From the NCBI RefSeq assembly GCF_000212375.1, contig NC_015501.1, positions 1,550,001-1,614,000 on the forward strand: a DNA stretch of 64,000 bases, given 5' to 3'. The notes below the pieces were generated by a model. It was given only the letters and a program-made list of their open reading frames with translations. It ran no database searches and had not been told where the DNA came from. Shown in pieces: positions 56,960-64,000 of the stretch. The position numbers and the translations under genes were made by a program. The stretch is from Porphyromonas asaccharolytica DSM 20707 (GTDB taxonomy: Bacteria > Bacteroidota > Bacteroidia > Bacteroidales > Porphyromonadaceae). Numbering within the stretch: the stretch's first letter is position 1; every line of letters begins with the position of its first letter.

Positions 56960-57397
56960 CTAGCAACTGGGTAGTGCTATCTTGTCGATACGCTCCTTGT
57001 GACGACCGCCCTCGAAGGGCGTGTCGAGGAACGCATGCAGACAGCGCTCAGCCTCTGCAGTCTCTATGAAGCGTGCCGGCATGACCAGCACATTAGCGTC
57101 ATTGTGCGCCCGGATTAGCTTAGCAATATCCTCGCTCCAAGCGAGCCCAGCACGGATGACGTTGTACTTATTGAGCGTCATAGCCATGCCATTGCCCGTG
57201 CCACAGATAGCGATACCACGATCTACCGTCCCCATCTGTACCGCAAAGGCTAGCTGGTGCGCATAGTCTGGATAGTCACAACGCTCTTCCGAATGAGTGC
57301 CATAGTCGACACACTCGATCTGCATAGCGGCGAGCCACTCCTTGACCTGCTCTTTGAGTTGATAGCCAGCGTGGTCAGAGCAAATACCTAGTTTCAT
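56960..57397 (-). CDS. rpiB: Ribose-5-phosphate isomerase B
   Basis: The 145-residue enzyme shows the RpiB landmarks CSDHAGYQLKE (residues 6-16), DYGTHSEERCDYPDYA and ICGTGNGMAM with the catalytic Cys65. It interconverts ribose-5- and ribulose-5-phosphate in the pentose phosphate pathway. Normal length. It lies 29 bp after the arginine decarboxylase gene and probably shares its transcript. Confidence 0.95.
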   Translation of the reverse strand: MKLGICSDHAGYQLKEQVKEWLAAMQIECVDYGTHSEERCDYPDYAHQLAFAVQMGTVDRGIAICGTGNGMAMTLNKYNVIRAGLAWSEDIAKLIRAHNDANVLVMPARFIETAEAERCLHAFLDTPFEGGRHKERIDKIALPSC

Positions 57398-57425
57398 AAG
57401 CTACTAATTCTCTATATTGTTTTGA

Positions 57426-57980
57426 TTAATCTTCATCCTTCATAGGAGACTCAGGAAGTACGAAGTCCACGAAGCAAAGCCCTGCCAGTGCCGTACCGTA
57501 GCGCTTAGTTACCGTGATACCCTCCGTGATGAAGTTGAGCTCACCAAGGTAGTACTGACTGTAAGTGTTCTGGTGCAGATCGTTGATGACACGTATCAGA
57601 CGAGACTCTAGCTCCTCGATACGGTAGCGACCGCTCACCTCGCAGACGAGTCCACCAGCCTTCTCGTCGAAGTTTTCATCCTTGTACATCCAGGCGTAGA
57701 CGACACCAGCGCTGACGAACTCATCTTGTATACCGTGCGAGACAGACATAATCGTCTTGAGCTCTGAGCCAAAGGGAGGCATATCTACCTCATCGGGAGA
57801 TACGAGTCGAGCCGTAGCTGGGAGGACGGAGGAGTAGACCATTATATTATAGTCGGCGATACCAGCATCGTAGAGTGCCATGTGGTAGGAGCCTGCATGC
57901 TTCTCAAGGTCGGACTCACCGCTACCTTTTGTCGTGAAGAATGTATTGGGGATCAAGTTCCCGTAGTACTTGTTGCTCAT
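57426..57980 (-). CDS. pdaD: Pyruvoyl-dependent arginine decarboxylase
   Basis: The 184-residue proenzyme matches the family: NTFFTTKGSGESDLEKHAGS near the start, then MALYDAGIADYNIMVYSSVL with the Ser50-Ser51 pair where self-cleavage makes the pyruvoyl group, and a later EVSGRYR/ALAGLCFVDF core. It converts arginine to agmatine and CO2 without pyridoxal phosphate, feeding polyamine synthesis or acid resistance. It heads the pdaD-rpiB-56452 run, with a -7 promoter at 58025. Confidence 0.88.
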   Translation of the reverse strand: MSNKYYGNLIPNTFFTTKGSGESDLEKHAGSYHMALYDAGIADYNIMVYSSVLPATARLVSPDEVDMPPFGSELKTIMSVSHGIQDEFVSAGVVYAWMYKDENFDEKAGGLVCEVSGRYRIEELESRLIRVINDLHQNTYSQYYLGELNFITEGITVTKRYGTALAGLCFVDFVLPESPMKDED

Positions 57981-58024
57981 CGTGATAGTTATTTATGGGT
58001 TAGAAAATATCTAATTTGCGCTGG

Positions 58025-58032
58025 CAAATATA
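58025..58032 (-). promoter_or_regulatory. Predicted -7 element of pdaD
   Basis: TATATTTG on the minus strand fits TAnnTTTG, 45 bp before the pdaD ATG. The composite repeat begins only 30-50 bp further upstream, so its insertion may have replaced the native -33 region. Confidence 0.45.
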
Positions 58033-58074
58033 CGAAAGTAAGAGGACATAGCCAGGGTGACGCATTACAACGGC

Positions 58075-58174
58075 AGGGCTGACGCATTATATACAGTGAG
58101 TTCATCTATCGCCTTATTTCTCGCTTGTCGCTAATGTGTAGCTTCTGAAAGAACGATTATGATGCGTTAGCCCT
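58075..58174. repeat. MITE-like arm, copy 3
   Basis: 100 bp with inverted ends AGGGCTGACGCATTATATA and ATTATGATGCGTTAGCCCT. It is the left arm of the 58-kb composite and is closely similar to 17555-17654. A worn terminal copy (AGGGTGACGCATTA) lies just before it at 58054-58067. Confidence 0.8.
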
Positions 58175-58260
58175 GACTGGGCAAATTAGGCGCTGGCTCG
58201 TTACAATAATTTATAACCAACTACATATCGATACGGAGCTATGTTGGGGAAAACTGATTT

Positions 58261-58420
58261 CCACGTGGAGATTTCGAAATATCCACGTGGAGGATTTTTA
58301 TTTCCCACGTGGGGAAGAAAAAACTCTTCGGAGGAATCAAATGAAACTTCGGAGGAAGTGAATCACGCCCACGTGGAAAATAAAAAATATCCACGTGGAG
58401 ATTTGAGATTTTCCACGTGG
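58261..58420. repeat. Six-box CCACGTGG array, best-preserved copy
   Basis: All six boxes, at 58261, 58283, 58305, 58369, 58391 and 58413, are perfect CCACGTGG, with spacing 22, 22, 64, 22, 22. The centre has two CTTCGGAGGAA motifs (58326-58336 and 58347-58357) 21 bp apart. The halves are roughly mirror images: outer spacers are near-palindromes and inner spacers are T-rich on the left and A-rich on the right. This copy serves as the reference for the family. Confidence 0.95.
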
Positions 58421-58501
58421 ATATTCGAGAAAGGAGGGAATCGGACGAGTTCCTTCGTAAATATATGTAAAGCCACAAGAGGTGAGGATCGCGAGAATCC
58501 A

Positions 58502-58586
58502 TGGGCTGACACATTACATTCTAATGACCTCATCTATTTCTCACTTGTCGCTAATGTGTAGCTCCTAATTATAATGCGTCAGCCCT
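58502..58586. repeat. MITE-like arm, copy 4
   Basis: An 85-bp arm, TGGGCTGACACATTACA ... TATAATGCGTCAGCCCT, lacking the internal GAAAGAGCG piece of the other copies. It is the right arm of the 58-kb composite, in the same orientation as the left arm. Confidence 0.75.
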
Positions 58587-58728
58587 GATTACAACGGCTA
58601 ATTCCTATTTTGAGGTGCTGAGGGAGAAGCTACATTTTGACAGCACCTCTTACACAGTCATTATGATCACTGATTACACATTTGTTTTCCCCATCTATGT
58701 CTCCAGTCTCAAACACATCAACTGTTGC

Positions 58729-59097
58729 TTACTGAGGCATCTGTTCTGCCAACCATTCTTTCAAGACAACAGCATGATTGTATTTCTCGTTTTTTGCGCC
58801 ATACAGCAGGGTCACATTATGATCTTGCAACTTCTGCGCACACAAATCTTTAAACTCCTGTGATGCTGAGTTCTCGGACAATTCCTGTCTGTATCTCTGT
58901 TTAAACTCATCATATCTTTCAGGAGTATGGGAAAACCATCTTCGAAGTCCATCTGATGGTGCAATCTCCTTAGCCCATAAATCAATTTCAGCATTTTCCT
59001 TTTTCATTCCTCGTGGCCATAGTTTGTCCACAAGAACACGAAAACCATCTGCTTCAACTGGAGTTTGATAGATTCGCTTGTATCTCAATTCATTCAT
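58729..59097 (-). CDS. DUF488 family protein
   Basis: The 122-residue protein matches DUF488: KRIYQTPVEADGFRVLVDKL then WPRGMKKE, DLWAKEIAPSDGLRRWFSH and LLYGAKNEKYNHAVVLKEWL. The biochemical role of DUF488 is unknown. The gene and its flanks (58600-59160) are visibly more AT-rich than the surroundings and it stands alone next to a repeat element, which suggests horizontal gain. It has its own -7 element at 59145. Confidence 0.88.
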   Translation of the reverse strand: MNELRYKRIYQTPVEADGFRVLVDKLWPRGMKKENAEIDLWAKEIAPSDGLRRWFSHTPERYDEFKQRYRQELSENSASQEFKDLCAQKLQDHNVTLLYGAKNEKYNHAVVLKEWLAEQMPQ

Positions 59098-59144
59098 TAT
59101 GTATTGTCGCCTTTAAGGTGAATTCATTCATTCGTGGTCAAAGG

Positions 59145-59152
59145 CAAATGTA
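59145..59152 (-). promoter_or_regulatory. Predicted -7 element of the DUF488 gene
   Basis: TACATTTG on the minus strand fits TAnnTTTG, 48 bp before the ATG at 59097. Confidence 0.45.
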
Positions 59153-59232
59153 CGAATAAGTCATCATAATACGGCGTTGCTGATTGAATCTACGCTACGG
59201 GATAGTATGTCTTATAATCTGACCAAAATGTG

Positions 59233-59280
59233 TACATTTGCTGGCGACTGGTTAGCCCTAAGGGGGTGACCAGCCAGTCT
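59233..59280 (+). promoter_or_regulatory. -7 element and leader hairpin of the DUF438/hemerythrin gene
   Basis: TACATTTG (59233-59240) fits TAnnTTTG. Immediately after, where transcription should begin (about 59247), GACTGGT...CCC and GGG...ACCAG.CAGTC form an imperfect hairpin to 59280, about 40 bp before the ATG. A stem at the very 5' end could stabilise the message or be a protein site; there is no direct evidence for either. Confidence 0.45.
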
Positions 59281-59322
59281 TGATTAGGCTGATATAAATT
59301 CACTTTAAACAACCTGTGAAGT

Positions 59323-60561
59323 ATGAGCGAATTCTTACATAACACACCTGATGAGCGCAAGGCGATGCTCAAGGAGATACTCCTGCGCTTACATCAAGGA
59401 GAACAACCCGAAACTCTAAAGCGGCAACTCTCCACACTCCTCCACGCTATTCCCTACCAAGAGGTCGTTGCCGTGGAGGAGGAGCTAATAGCTCATGGAC
59501 TACTATCGACAGATGAGATACAGCTCTTTTGCGATCACCACTCGGAGATCCTAGATGGAGCTATTGATGTGAGTGGGGCTAAAGAGGTGCCTGCGGGGCA
59601 TCCCATAGACACCTTTAGAGCAGAGAATGTAGCTCTAGGAGAAGTAGTCGCCGAGTACTATGCTTTGGCAAAGGAGGTCAAAGAGCAGCACTGCGAGCGT
59701 CCTCTCTCGGAACTCTTGCTAAGTCTGAGATCTATCTTCAACCGACTGATGGATGTAGACAAGCACTATCTGCGCAAAGAGTACCTCCTCTTCCCATACT
59801 TAGAGCAACATGGAGTGACTGGACCTCCTGTAGTCATGTGGGGCAAGCACGATGAGATTAGGAAGCTACTCAAGAGTGCCATAGCAGTACTCTCTGGGGA
59901 GACTTCAGATATGGCATCTCTGAGAGCTCACATCGTGGAGACCTTTGACCCCGCAGTGGAGATGCTGGACAGTATGATCACCAAAGAGGAGATGATCCTC
60001 TTCCCAATGACACTGGACCTACTGTCGGAGGCTGAGTGGTATCACATCTATCAGGAGACCCCAGAGTTTGGATACTGCCTATATGACCCACAGACTGTAT
60101 GGCAAGCAGACGTGGAGGCGGACGACCTGCACTTTCAGTACGAGAGTCATGATGCTATACGGCTGTCCACTGGAGCCTTTAGCGTAGCGGAGCTAGAGGC
60201 TCTACTCATCCACCTCCCGATAGACATCACCTTTGTGGACAAAGACGATAAGGTGCGCTTCTACTCTCACAGCCCCAAGCGAGTCTTCGTACGCAATAGA
60301 TCCATCATCGGTAGAGATGTGCGTATGTGTCATCCGCCCGAAAGTGTCCATGTCGTAGAGACTATCCTTGCGGACTTCAAGAGTGGTCGCCAGAATTGTG
60401 CTAAATTTTGGATTGGCAACTTCCGTGGGCGATTTATCTATATAGAGTACACGGCTGTGCGTGATCCCGAGGGTAACTATCTAGGGGTCGTCGAGTGCTC
60501 TCAGGATATTACTGAGCTACGGCAACTGGAAGGCTCTAGGACTCTTCTGAATTATGACTGA
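59323..60561 (+). CDS. DUF438 / hemerythrin / PAS-domain protein
   Basis: The 412-residue protein has an N-terminal DUF438 domain (about residues 1-90, RKAMLKEILLRLHQGE), then a hemerythrin-like helical bundle (about residues 95-245) with HYLRKEYLLFPYLEQHG, WGKHDEIR and ITKEEMILFPM as likely di-iron ligands, and a C-terminal PAS domain (about residues 285-405, ITFVDKDDKVRFYSHSPKRV). Such proteins are thought to sense oxygen, nitric oxide or iron state. It overlaps the DUF1858 gene by 8 bp; that pairing is common and suggests joint action. Confidence 0.88.
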   Translation: MSEFLHNTPDERKAMLKEILLRLHQGEQPETLKRQLSTLLHAIPYQEVVAVEEELIAHGLLSTDEIQLFCDHHSEILDGAIDVSGAKEVPAGHPIDTFRAENVALGEVVAEYYALAKEVKEQHCERPLSELLLSLRSIFNRLMDVDKHYLRKEYLLFPYLEQHGVTGPPVVMWGKHDEIRKLLKSAIAVLSGETSDMASLRAHIVETFDPAVEMLDSMITKEEMILFPMTLDLLSEAEWYHIYQETPEFGYCLYDPQTVWQADVEADDLHFQYESHDAIRLSTGAFSVAELEALLIHLPIDITFVDKDDKVRFYSHSPKRVFVRNRSIIGRDVRMCHPPESVHVVETILADFKSGRQNCAKFWIGNFRGRFIYIEYTAVRDPEGNYLGVVECSQDITELRQLEGSRTLLNYD

Positions 60562-60811
60562 TACGACACCTCTACTCATCACCCCTGAAACCAAAGTGGG
60601 GACGATGCTGGACCGCTACCCAGAGCTCATCGATACGCTTGTATCGCTCTCGGATCGGTATAGAAATCTGACCAATCCGATACTGCGCAAGAGTGTGGCA
60701 CCTCGTACTCCGCTCAAGCTCGCAGCTCAGATGGGCGGTGTGGACTTAGCCCTACTGGTTAATACGCTACGCCAAGCCGTCGGACAGCCTCTGCTTGACT
60801 TGCCAAAGTAG
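60554..60811 (+). CDS. DUF1858 protein
   Basis: The 85-residue protein fits DUF1858: ITPETKVGTMLDRYPELIDT near the start and FxP-like NPILRKSVAPRTPLKLAAQM in the middle. DUF1858 often accompanies DUF438 or hybrid-cluster proteins and is a small helical domain of unknown chemistry; no Cys is present. Its start lies within the end of the DUF438 gene, so translation is coupled. Confidence 0.85.
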   Translation: MTDTTPLLITPETKVGTMLDRYPELIDTLVSLSDRYRNLTNPILRKSVAPRTPLKLAAQMGGVDLALLVNTLRQAVGQPLLDLPK

Positions 60812-60850
60812 GGCTTATACGTTCGTCTACTTGGAACGAGATTTAGAAAA

Positions 60851-60888
60851 AGGAGACTCAAACGCAGCTCGAAGCGGTTGAGTCTCCT
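60851..60888. terminator. Bidirectional terminator
   Basis: AGGAGACTCAA (60851-60861) pairs with TTGAGTCTCCT (60878-60888), with inner CGC/GCG pairing. On the minus strand TTTTT follows, and on the plus strand a T-rich tract. It separates the convergent DUF1858 and 5'-nucleotidase genes. Confidence 0.85.
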
Positions 60889-60932
60889 CTTGTTTTGCCA
60901 GTAGTGGCGTGAGAGCAATGATGCGTGTTGCC

Positions 60933-62414
60933 TTAGCGAGCCACTCTGATGTTGTAGCGACTCTTGTAGTCCACCTGGGGCATCTCGGGAAGTGACTTAA
61001 GGTACTGGACGATCACCTCGGCAGTCGTGATGCCTTGGTTCTTGTCAGGAGCCGAAGTATGGTAGGTGTAGGCTGCCTGCACATAAGAGCTAGTAGCTAG
61101 CGTGTAGAGCTTGTCAGGATCAACTGGCTGATCGCTACCAGCGGGATAGACAGTGCAATCCAGCAGCACGCCTGTGTCATCAAGCAGATAGTCCACACGT
61201 AGCCCCGATGTATGAGCTGGCGTATTATTGTCAGTTGTCCAGGCATGGACGAAAAACTCCTTAAGCTGTCGACCCGTCATCGTGAGCACGGTCAGTTCAT
61301 TACCAAAGGGGTCTAGACGCAGGATATCCTTGAGCGTGATATTGCCTTGGGGCAATTCACCAATGCGTACGCCTCCAGGGTTTTGCATCGCAAAGTCCGC
61401 ATGACTATACCAGCGCTGCGCATCGGCAAAGATAGCCCCCAGCGTGTATTTGTCTTGGATAGGTTTTGGATTGGTCGTCACCACTTCGGCAAAAAGCGGA
61501 TTAGCATTGTAGCCTTCTACCATGCGCTGCATTTTCTCATTGACCCCACCAGCGTGCGGATCTGCGGGGAGAAGCATCTCTTGGTGTGAGAGCACCTGCC
61601 CACCTCTATGTTGTATCAGTGCGAGGGAGATGTAGTGTGCCTTGTAGCCAGACTGCACGATGGGTACCGCAGCGTGCAGGTTGTTCGGGTGATCAATGAG
61701 CGTGTGCGAGTGTCCCCCCACGATGAGATCTAGGTAAGGAGCCACCTGCGCCAGTAGCGTATCCTTCTGCACGCCAATGTGCGTAAGAGCTATCTGCAGA
61801 TCCGAGCAGCCCGCTAGATAGCGGTAGTTCTTAACCTCTTCGAGTGGTTGGGTGAAAGCTACGCCCCGTACATTTTTCGGGTGCGAATCGGGAATGCCTA
61901 GCTCGCCCAATTGAAGCAGCCCCACGACAGAGACCCTCGTGCCGTCAGGCATCGTGAAGATCTTGTAGGGTTTCAGCGCAATACCATAGGAGGGCGAGGG
62001 GAAGACATTGGCCGAAAGGAAAGGGAACTTAGCCCGATGCGAAATGTCACCCAACCCGTGCTGCCCCAAGTCAAACTCATGATTGCCCAGAGCCGAAGCG
62101 TCAAAGCGCATCTCATTCATCAGTTCGATGATCGGTAGCCCCTTTGGCTGGAAGTTGTCGTTGATTGGGTTGCCCGTCTGTAGGTCACCCGCAGCCAGTA
62201 GGAGCAGATTGGGATAGATCGCCCGCATACTATCGACCATAAAGGCGATGCGGGGCAACTGGTCGATGTTGGCGTGGATGTCATTGAGCCCTACGACAGC
62301 AAGCGTTGACACGCCACTCGGCTGCGCCTGCTGCTTGACACGGCAAGACGACAGGCTCCCCACGAGGAGTAGAAGCAGCGCACTGTAAAGTGCATGGTTA
62401 AAGGTCTTTCTCAT
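60933..62414 (-). CDS. 5'-nucleotidase/metallophosphatase lipoprotein
   Basis: The 493-residue protein has a lipoprotein signal with lipobox SLSSC (Cys24). The calcineurin-like N-terminal domain shows GLNDIHANID, AAGDLQTGN, LGNHEFD and GGHSHT, the metal-binding motifs. The C-terminal 5_nucleotid_C domain (about residues 310-470) contains NPGGVRIGELPQGNITLKDI. It likely releases nucleosides or phosphate from extracellular nucleotides at the outer surface or periplasm. It follows xseA by 16 bp. Confidence 0.92.
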   Translation of the reverse strand: MRKTFNHALYSALLLLLVGSLSSCRVKQQAQPSGVSTLAVVGLNDIHANIDQLPRIAFMVDSMRAIYPNLLLLAAGDLQTGNPINDNFQPKGLPIIELMNEMRFDASALGNHEFDLGQHGLGDISHRAKFPFLSANVFPSPSYGIALKPYKIFTMPDGTRVSVVGLLQLGELGIPDSHPKNVRGVAFTQPLEEVKNYRYLAGCSDLQIALTHIGVQKDTLLAQVAPYLDLIVGGHSHTLIDHPNNLHAAVPIVQSGYKAHYISLALIQHRGGQVLSHQEMLLPADPHAGGVNEKMQRMVEGYNANPLFAEVVTTNPKPIQDKYTLGAIFADAQRWYSHADFAMQNPGGVRIGELPQGNITLKDILRLDPFGNELTVLTMTGRQLKEFFVHAWTTDNNTPAHTSGLRVDYLLDDTGVLLDCTVYPAGSDQPVDPDKLYTLATSSYVQAAYTYHTSAPDKNQGITTAEVIVQYLKSLPEMPQVDYKSRYNIRVAR

Positions 62415-62430
62415 GATATGGATTGCTTTT

Positions 62431-63930
62431 TTATGGTTCTTTCAATTGGCTCAGCGTAGCCGAGAGCGTACCCTTAGCTAGGCGTAGCTCTATGTCATCG
62501 CCCTCACGGAGCTGCGATGGGCTTTTGACTAGCTCGCCCTTATGGTGCACGATAGCGTAGCCACGCTGCAGGATCGTCTGCGGGTCCATCGCTCGGATGA
62601 TCTGCGCCAGATGCTCTATCTGCGTGCGCTGCGTGGTCGTAATCTTGCGCTGCTCCTGCAGGCTCTGCTGCCTAGCTTGCCACTGGTTGAGCTGAGCCGT
62701 GAGGTAACTCGCATAGCGATGCCTAAACTGGGTTAAGAGCGTATCCCACTGAAGCTGATAGCGCATAGGCAAGTAGCGAGCAGCACCTGCTAGGCGCTCC
62801 CGTTGCGACTCCAGCAGTGCGTGCTGATCGCGCAGTAGCGTATGAGGAGAGACGGAGAGCTGTTCACGTAGCAAGAGCATCTGGCGCTCCTCACGATGTA
62901 GCTGCTCTAGCGTTGTCTGCCTGAGCAATTGAGCCAAGCGCTCTAGCCCCGTTTGCGCCGTCTGTCTAGCCTCCTGCCAAGCGCGCTCCAGTCGCTGATG
63001 TGCCTCCTCGAGGAGCGTGTACTCTGCACACCAAGCATCGATCACAGCGGTAGCCACTGCCGTAGGGGTCTTGAAGGCTCTGTGCGAAACTAAGTCCACG
63101 ACGCTCTCGTCCCGATCGTGACCGATACCACTCCACACAGGGAGCGAAAACTCCGCCACGGCACGAGCTACGGCAAAGTCATCGAAGGTACCCAAATCAG
63201 CCGTGGCACCCCCACCTCGTATGATGACTACAAGGTCAAAGAGCGTCTCGTGCTGACGCACCCTTTCGAGTGCTGCGACGATGGACTGCGGAGCACTCTT
63301 GCCCTGCATCGTCGCCCGAAAGAGAGCCTTCTCTATAAAAGGAGCCACCGCACTCTCCTCCAGATGTCTCGTGAAGTCTTGGTAGCCGGCAGCCGTTGGC
63401 GAGGAGATGATGGCGATGCGTCGCAAAGGTCTCGGCATCGGGTACTGCTTGTTACGCTCCATCAGCCCCATACGCTCTAAGAGCTGGAGCGTCTCACGTC
63501 TTTGTCGTGCCACCTCACCCAGTGTGTAGCTTGGATCAATATCCTGTATGTCTAGTTGTAGCCCGTAGCGTGGGTCATACTTGAGCTCCACGAGCGCCAA
63601 TATCTTGATCCCGTCCGTGAGCGGCTGACCCGTCACCTGCTGAAAGTGCTGAGCGATCTGATTGTAGCGACTGGCCCAGATCACAGCTGAGATCTGCGCC
63701 GATAGCTCTCCTCCACCCAACTCAGGATGTAGCGGGTCTGATGCTTTATCTATCAAGTTAAAGTAGCAATGCCCCCGTTGGCTACGTCCACGGTAGCCAC
63801 TCACCTCACCCGTTACGTAATAGAGCCGATTGTAATAGTGGTCAATGCAGCGCTGCAACGAACCCAGTAGCTCGGTTAGCGTGTACCGCTTGGCTACTAG
63901 GTCTGAAGCTTGCATCTCTAGTGAGGACAT
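62431..63930 (-). CDS. xseA: Exodeoxyribonuclease VII large subunit
   Basis: The 499-residue protein has an N-terminal OB-fold (about residues 15-115, YYVTGEVSGYRGRSQRGHCY then FNLID), the catalytic region with ISSPTAAGYQDF and VIIRGGGATADLGTFDD, SGIGHDRDESVVDLVSHRAF then KTPTA, and a long C-terminal coiled coil ending in the usual QRGYAIV segment. It degrades single-stranded DNA with XseB. The small-subunit gene xseB is not visible next to it; the downstream neighbour is the 5'-nucleotidase. Confidence 0.95.
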   Translation of the reverse strand: MSSLEMQASDLVAKRYTLTELLGSLQRCIDHYYNRLYYVTGEVSGYRGRSQRGHCYFNLIDKASDPLHPELGGGELSAQISAVIWASRYNQIAQHFQQVTGQPLTDGIKILALVELKYDPRYGLQLDIQDIDPSYTLGEVARQRRETLQLLERMGLMERNKQYPMPRPLRRIAIISSPTAAGYQDFTRHLEESAVAPFIEKALFRATMQGKSAPQSIVAALERVRQHETLFDLVVIIRGGGATADLGTFDDFAVARAVAEFSLPVWSGIGHDRDESVVDLVSHRAFKTPTAVATAVIDAWCAEYTLLEEAHQRLERAWQEARQTAQTGLERLAQLLRQTTLEQLHREERQMLLLREQLSVSPHTLLRDQHALLESQRERLAGAARYLPMRYQLQWDTLLTQFRHRYASYLTAQLNQWQARQQSLQEQRKITTTQRTQIEHLAQIIRAMDPQTILQRGYAIVHHKGELVKSPSQLREGDDIELRLAKGTLSATLSQLKEP

Positions 63931-63952
63931 GGCGCAGGAAAACGGCTTTTAT

Positions 63953-64000
63953 TTAGTCAAAAAGGGATACCTCTGGGGGCAACTCCTGCCGATAGGTACG
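63953..64000 (-). CDS. Possible 3' end of an upstream minus-strand gene (cut by window edge)
   Basis: The last 48 bases read on the minus strand as RTYRQELPPEVSLFD then TAA, 22 bp before the xseA start, which would suit a co-transcribed gene. However, the plus strand is also open from an ATG at 63929 (MAQENGFYLVKKGYLW ...) to the window end. The two cannot be separated without more sequence. Confidence 0.3.
   Translation of the reverse strand, partial: RTYRQELPPEVSLFD

Larger units (their letters stand above)
58064..58598. mobile_element. Composite repeat element flanked by 11-bp direct repeats
   Basis: ATTACAACGGC occurs at 58064-58074 and again at 58588-58598, directly outside (1 bp on the right) a unit that begins AGGGCTGACGCATTATA and ends TATAATGCGTCAGCCCT. 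Inside are a left MITE-like arm (58075-58174), a spacer shared with 17655-17740, the six-box array (58261-58420), a spacer shared with 19478-19557, and a right arm (58502-58586). The unit is about 512 bp, and the 17.5-19.6-kb locus without its IS is about 518 bp with the same order. No protein is encoded. It could be a non-autonomous mobile unit that used an outside transposase. Confidence 0.65.

Noticed and set aside
58261-58420. The regularly spaced boxes as a CRISPR array
   Set aside because: The repeat is only an 8-bp palindrome, the 14-bp spacers are similar between distant copies, there is a fixed central gap, and no cas gene is present.

Overview
The window looks like a chromosomal piece of a Bacteroidales bacterium, most likely Porphyromonas (the P. 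asaccharolytica/P. uenonis side of the genus is my inference from moderate GC and gene content). Supporting evidence: two core parts of the type IX secretion system (T9SS; SprA, PorW/SprE), predicted T9SS cargo with C-terminal sorting domains, a Bacteroidota-style V-type ATPase operon with a DUF2764 gene, a B12-dependent ribonucleotide reductase, and many promoters of the Bacteroidota type (TAnnTTTG at -7, best cases with TTTG 19 bp upstream).

Layout. 1-3930: 3' part of sprA. 4.5-12.3 kb: minus-strand V-ATPase operon (E, DUF2764, A, B, D, I, K) whose K subunit keeps sodium-ligand residues. 12.4-22.5 kb: accessory, surface-oriented region with an IS30-family remnant, an Omp28-like cargo gene, an LRR cargo gene broken by one in-frame stop, a complete IS3-family element, and an intact LRR cargo gene. 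22.9-32.0 kb: dprA, purL, comB, a DUF262/DUF1524 (GmrSD-like) gene and gcvT, all minus. 32.3-36.3 kb: a TonB-dependent receptor, tRNA-Ala, then about 1.2 kb without a protein gene that begins (minus strand) with a strong promoter and a cobalamin riboswitch and ends in a terminator. 36.7-41.7 kb: plus-strand asd, DUF5063, exonuclease, rRNA methylase, Sel1 and OsmC genes. 41.9-57.9 kb: nrdJ, a small beta-barrel protein, engB, an HD protein, a 1916-residue alpha-2-macroglobulin, porW, a small membrane protein, rpiB and pyruvoyl arginine decarboxylase. 58.0-64.0 kb: a composite repeat, DUF488, a DUF438/hemerythrin/PAS protein with DUF1858, a 5'-nucleotidase lipoprotein and xseA.

Two features stand out. 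(1) A dispersed intergenic repeat made of six CCACGTGG-type boxes whose start-to-start distances are exactly 22, 22, 64, 22 and 22 bp in all five full copies, plus one three-box half copy. Two of the copies lie inside a larger ~0.5-kb unit bounded by MITE-like arms; the 58-kb unit has 11-bp direct repeats at its edges, and the other was split by the IS3 element with a GAT target duplication. (2) A cobalamin riboswitch that appears to control a long, structured, apparently non-coding transcript, in a genome that uses a B12-dependent ribonucleotide reductase.

All calls come from reading the sequence and its translations; no database search was run.
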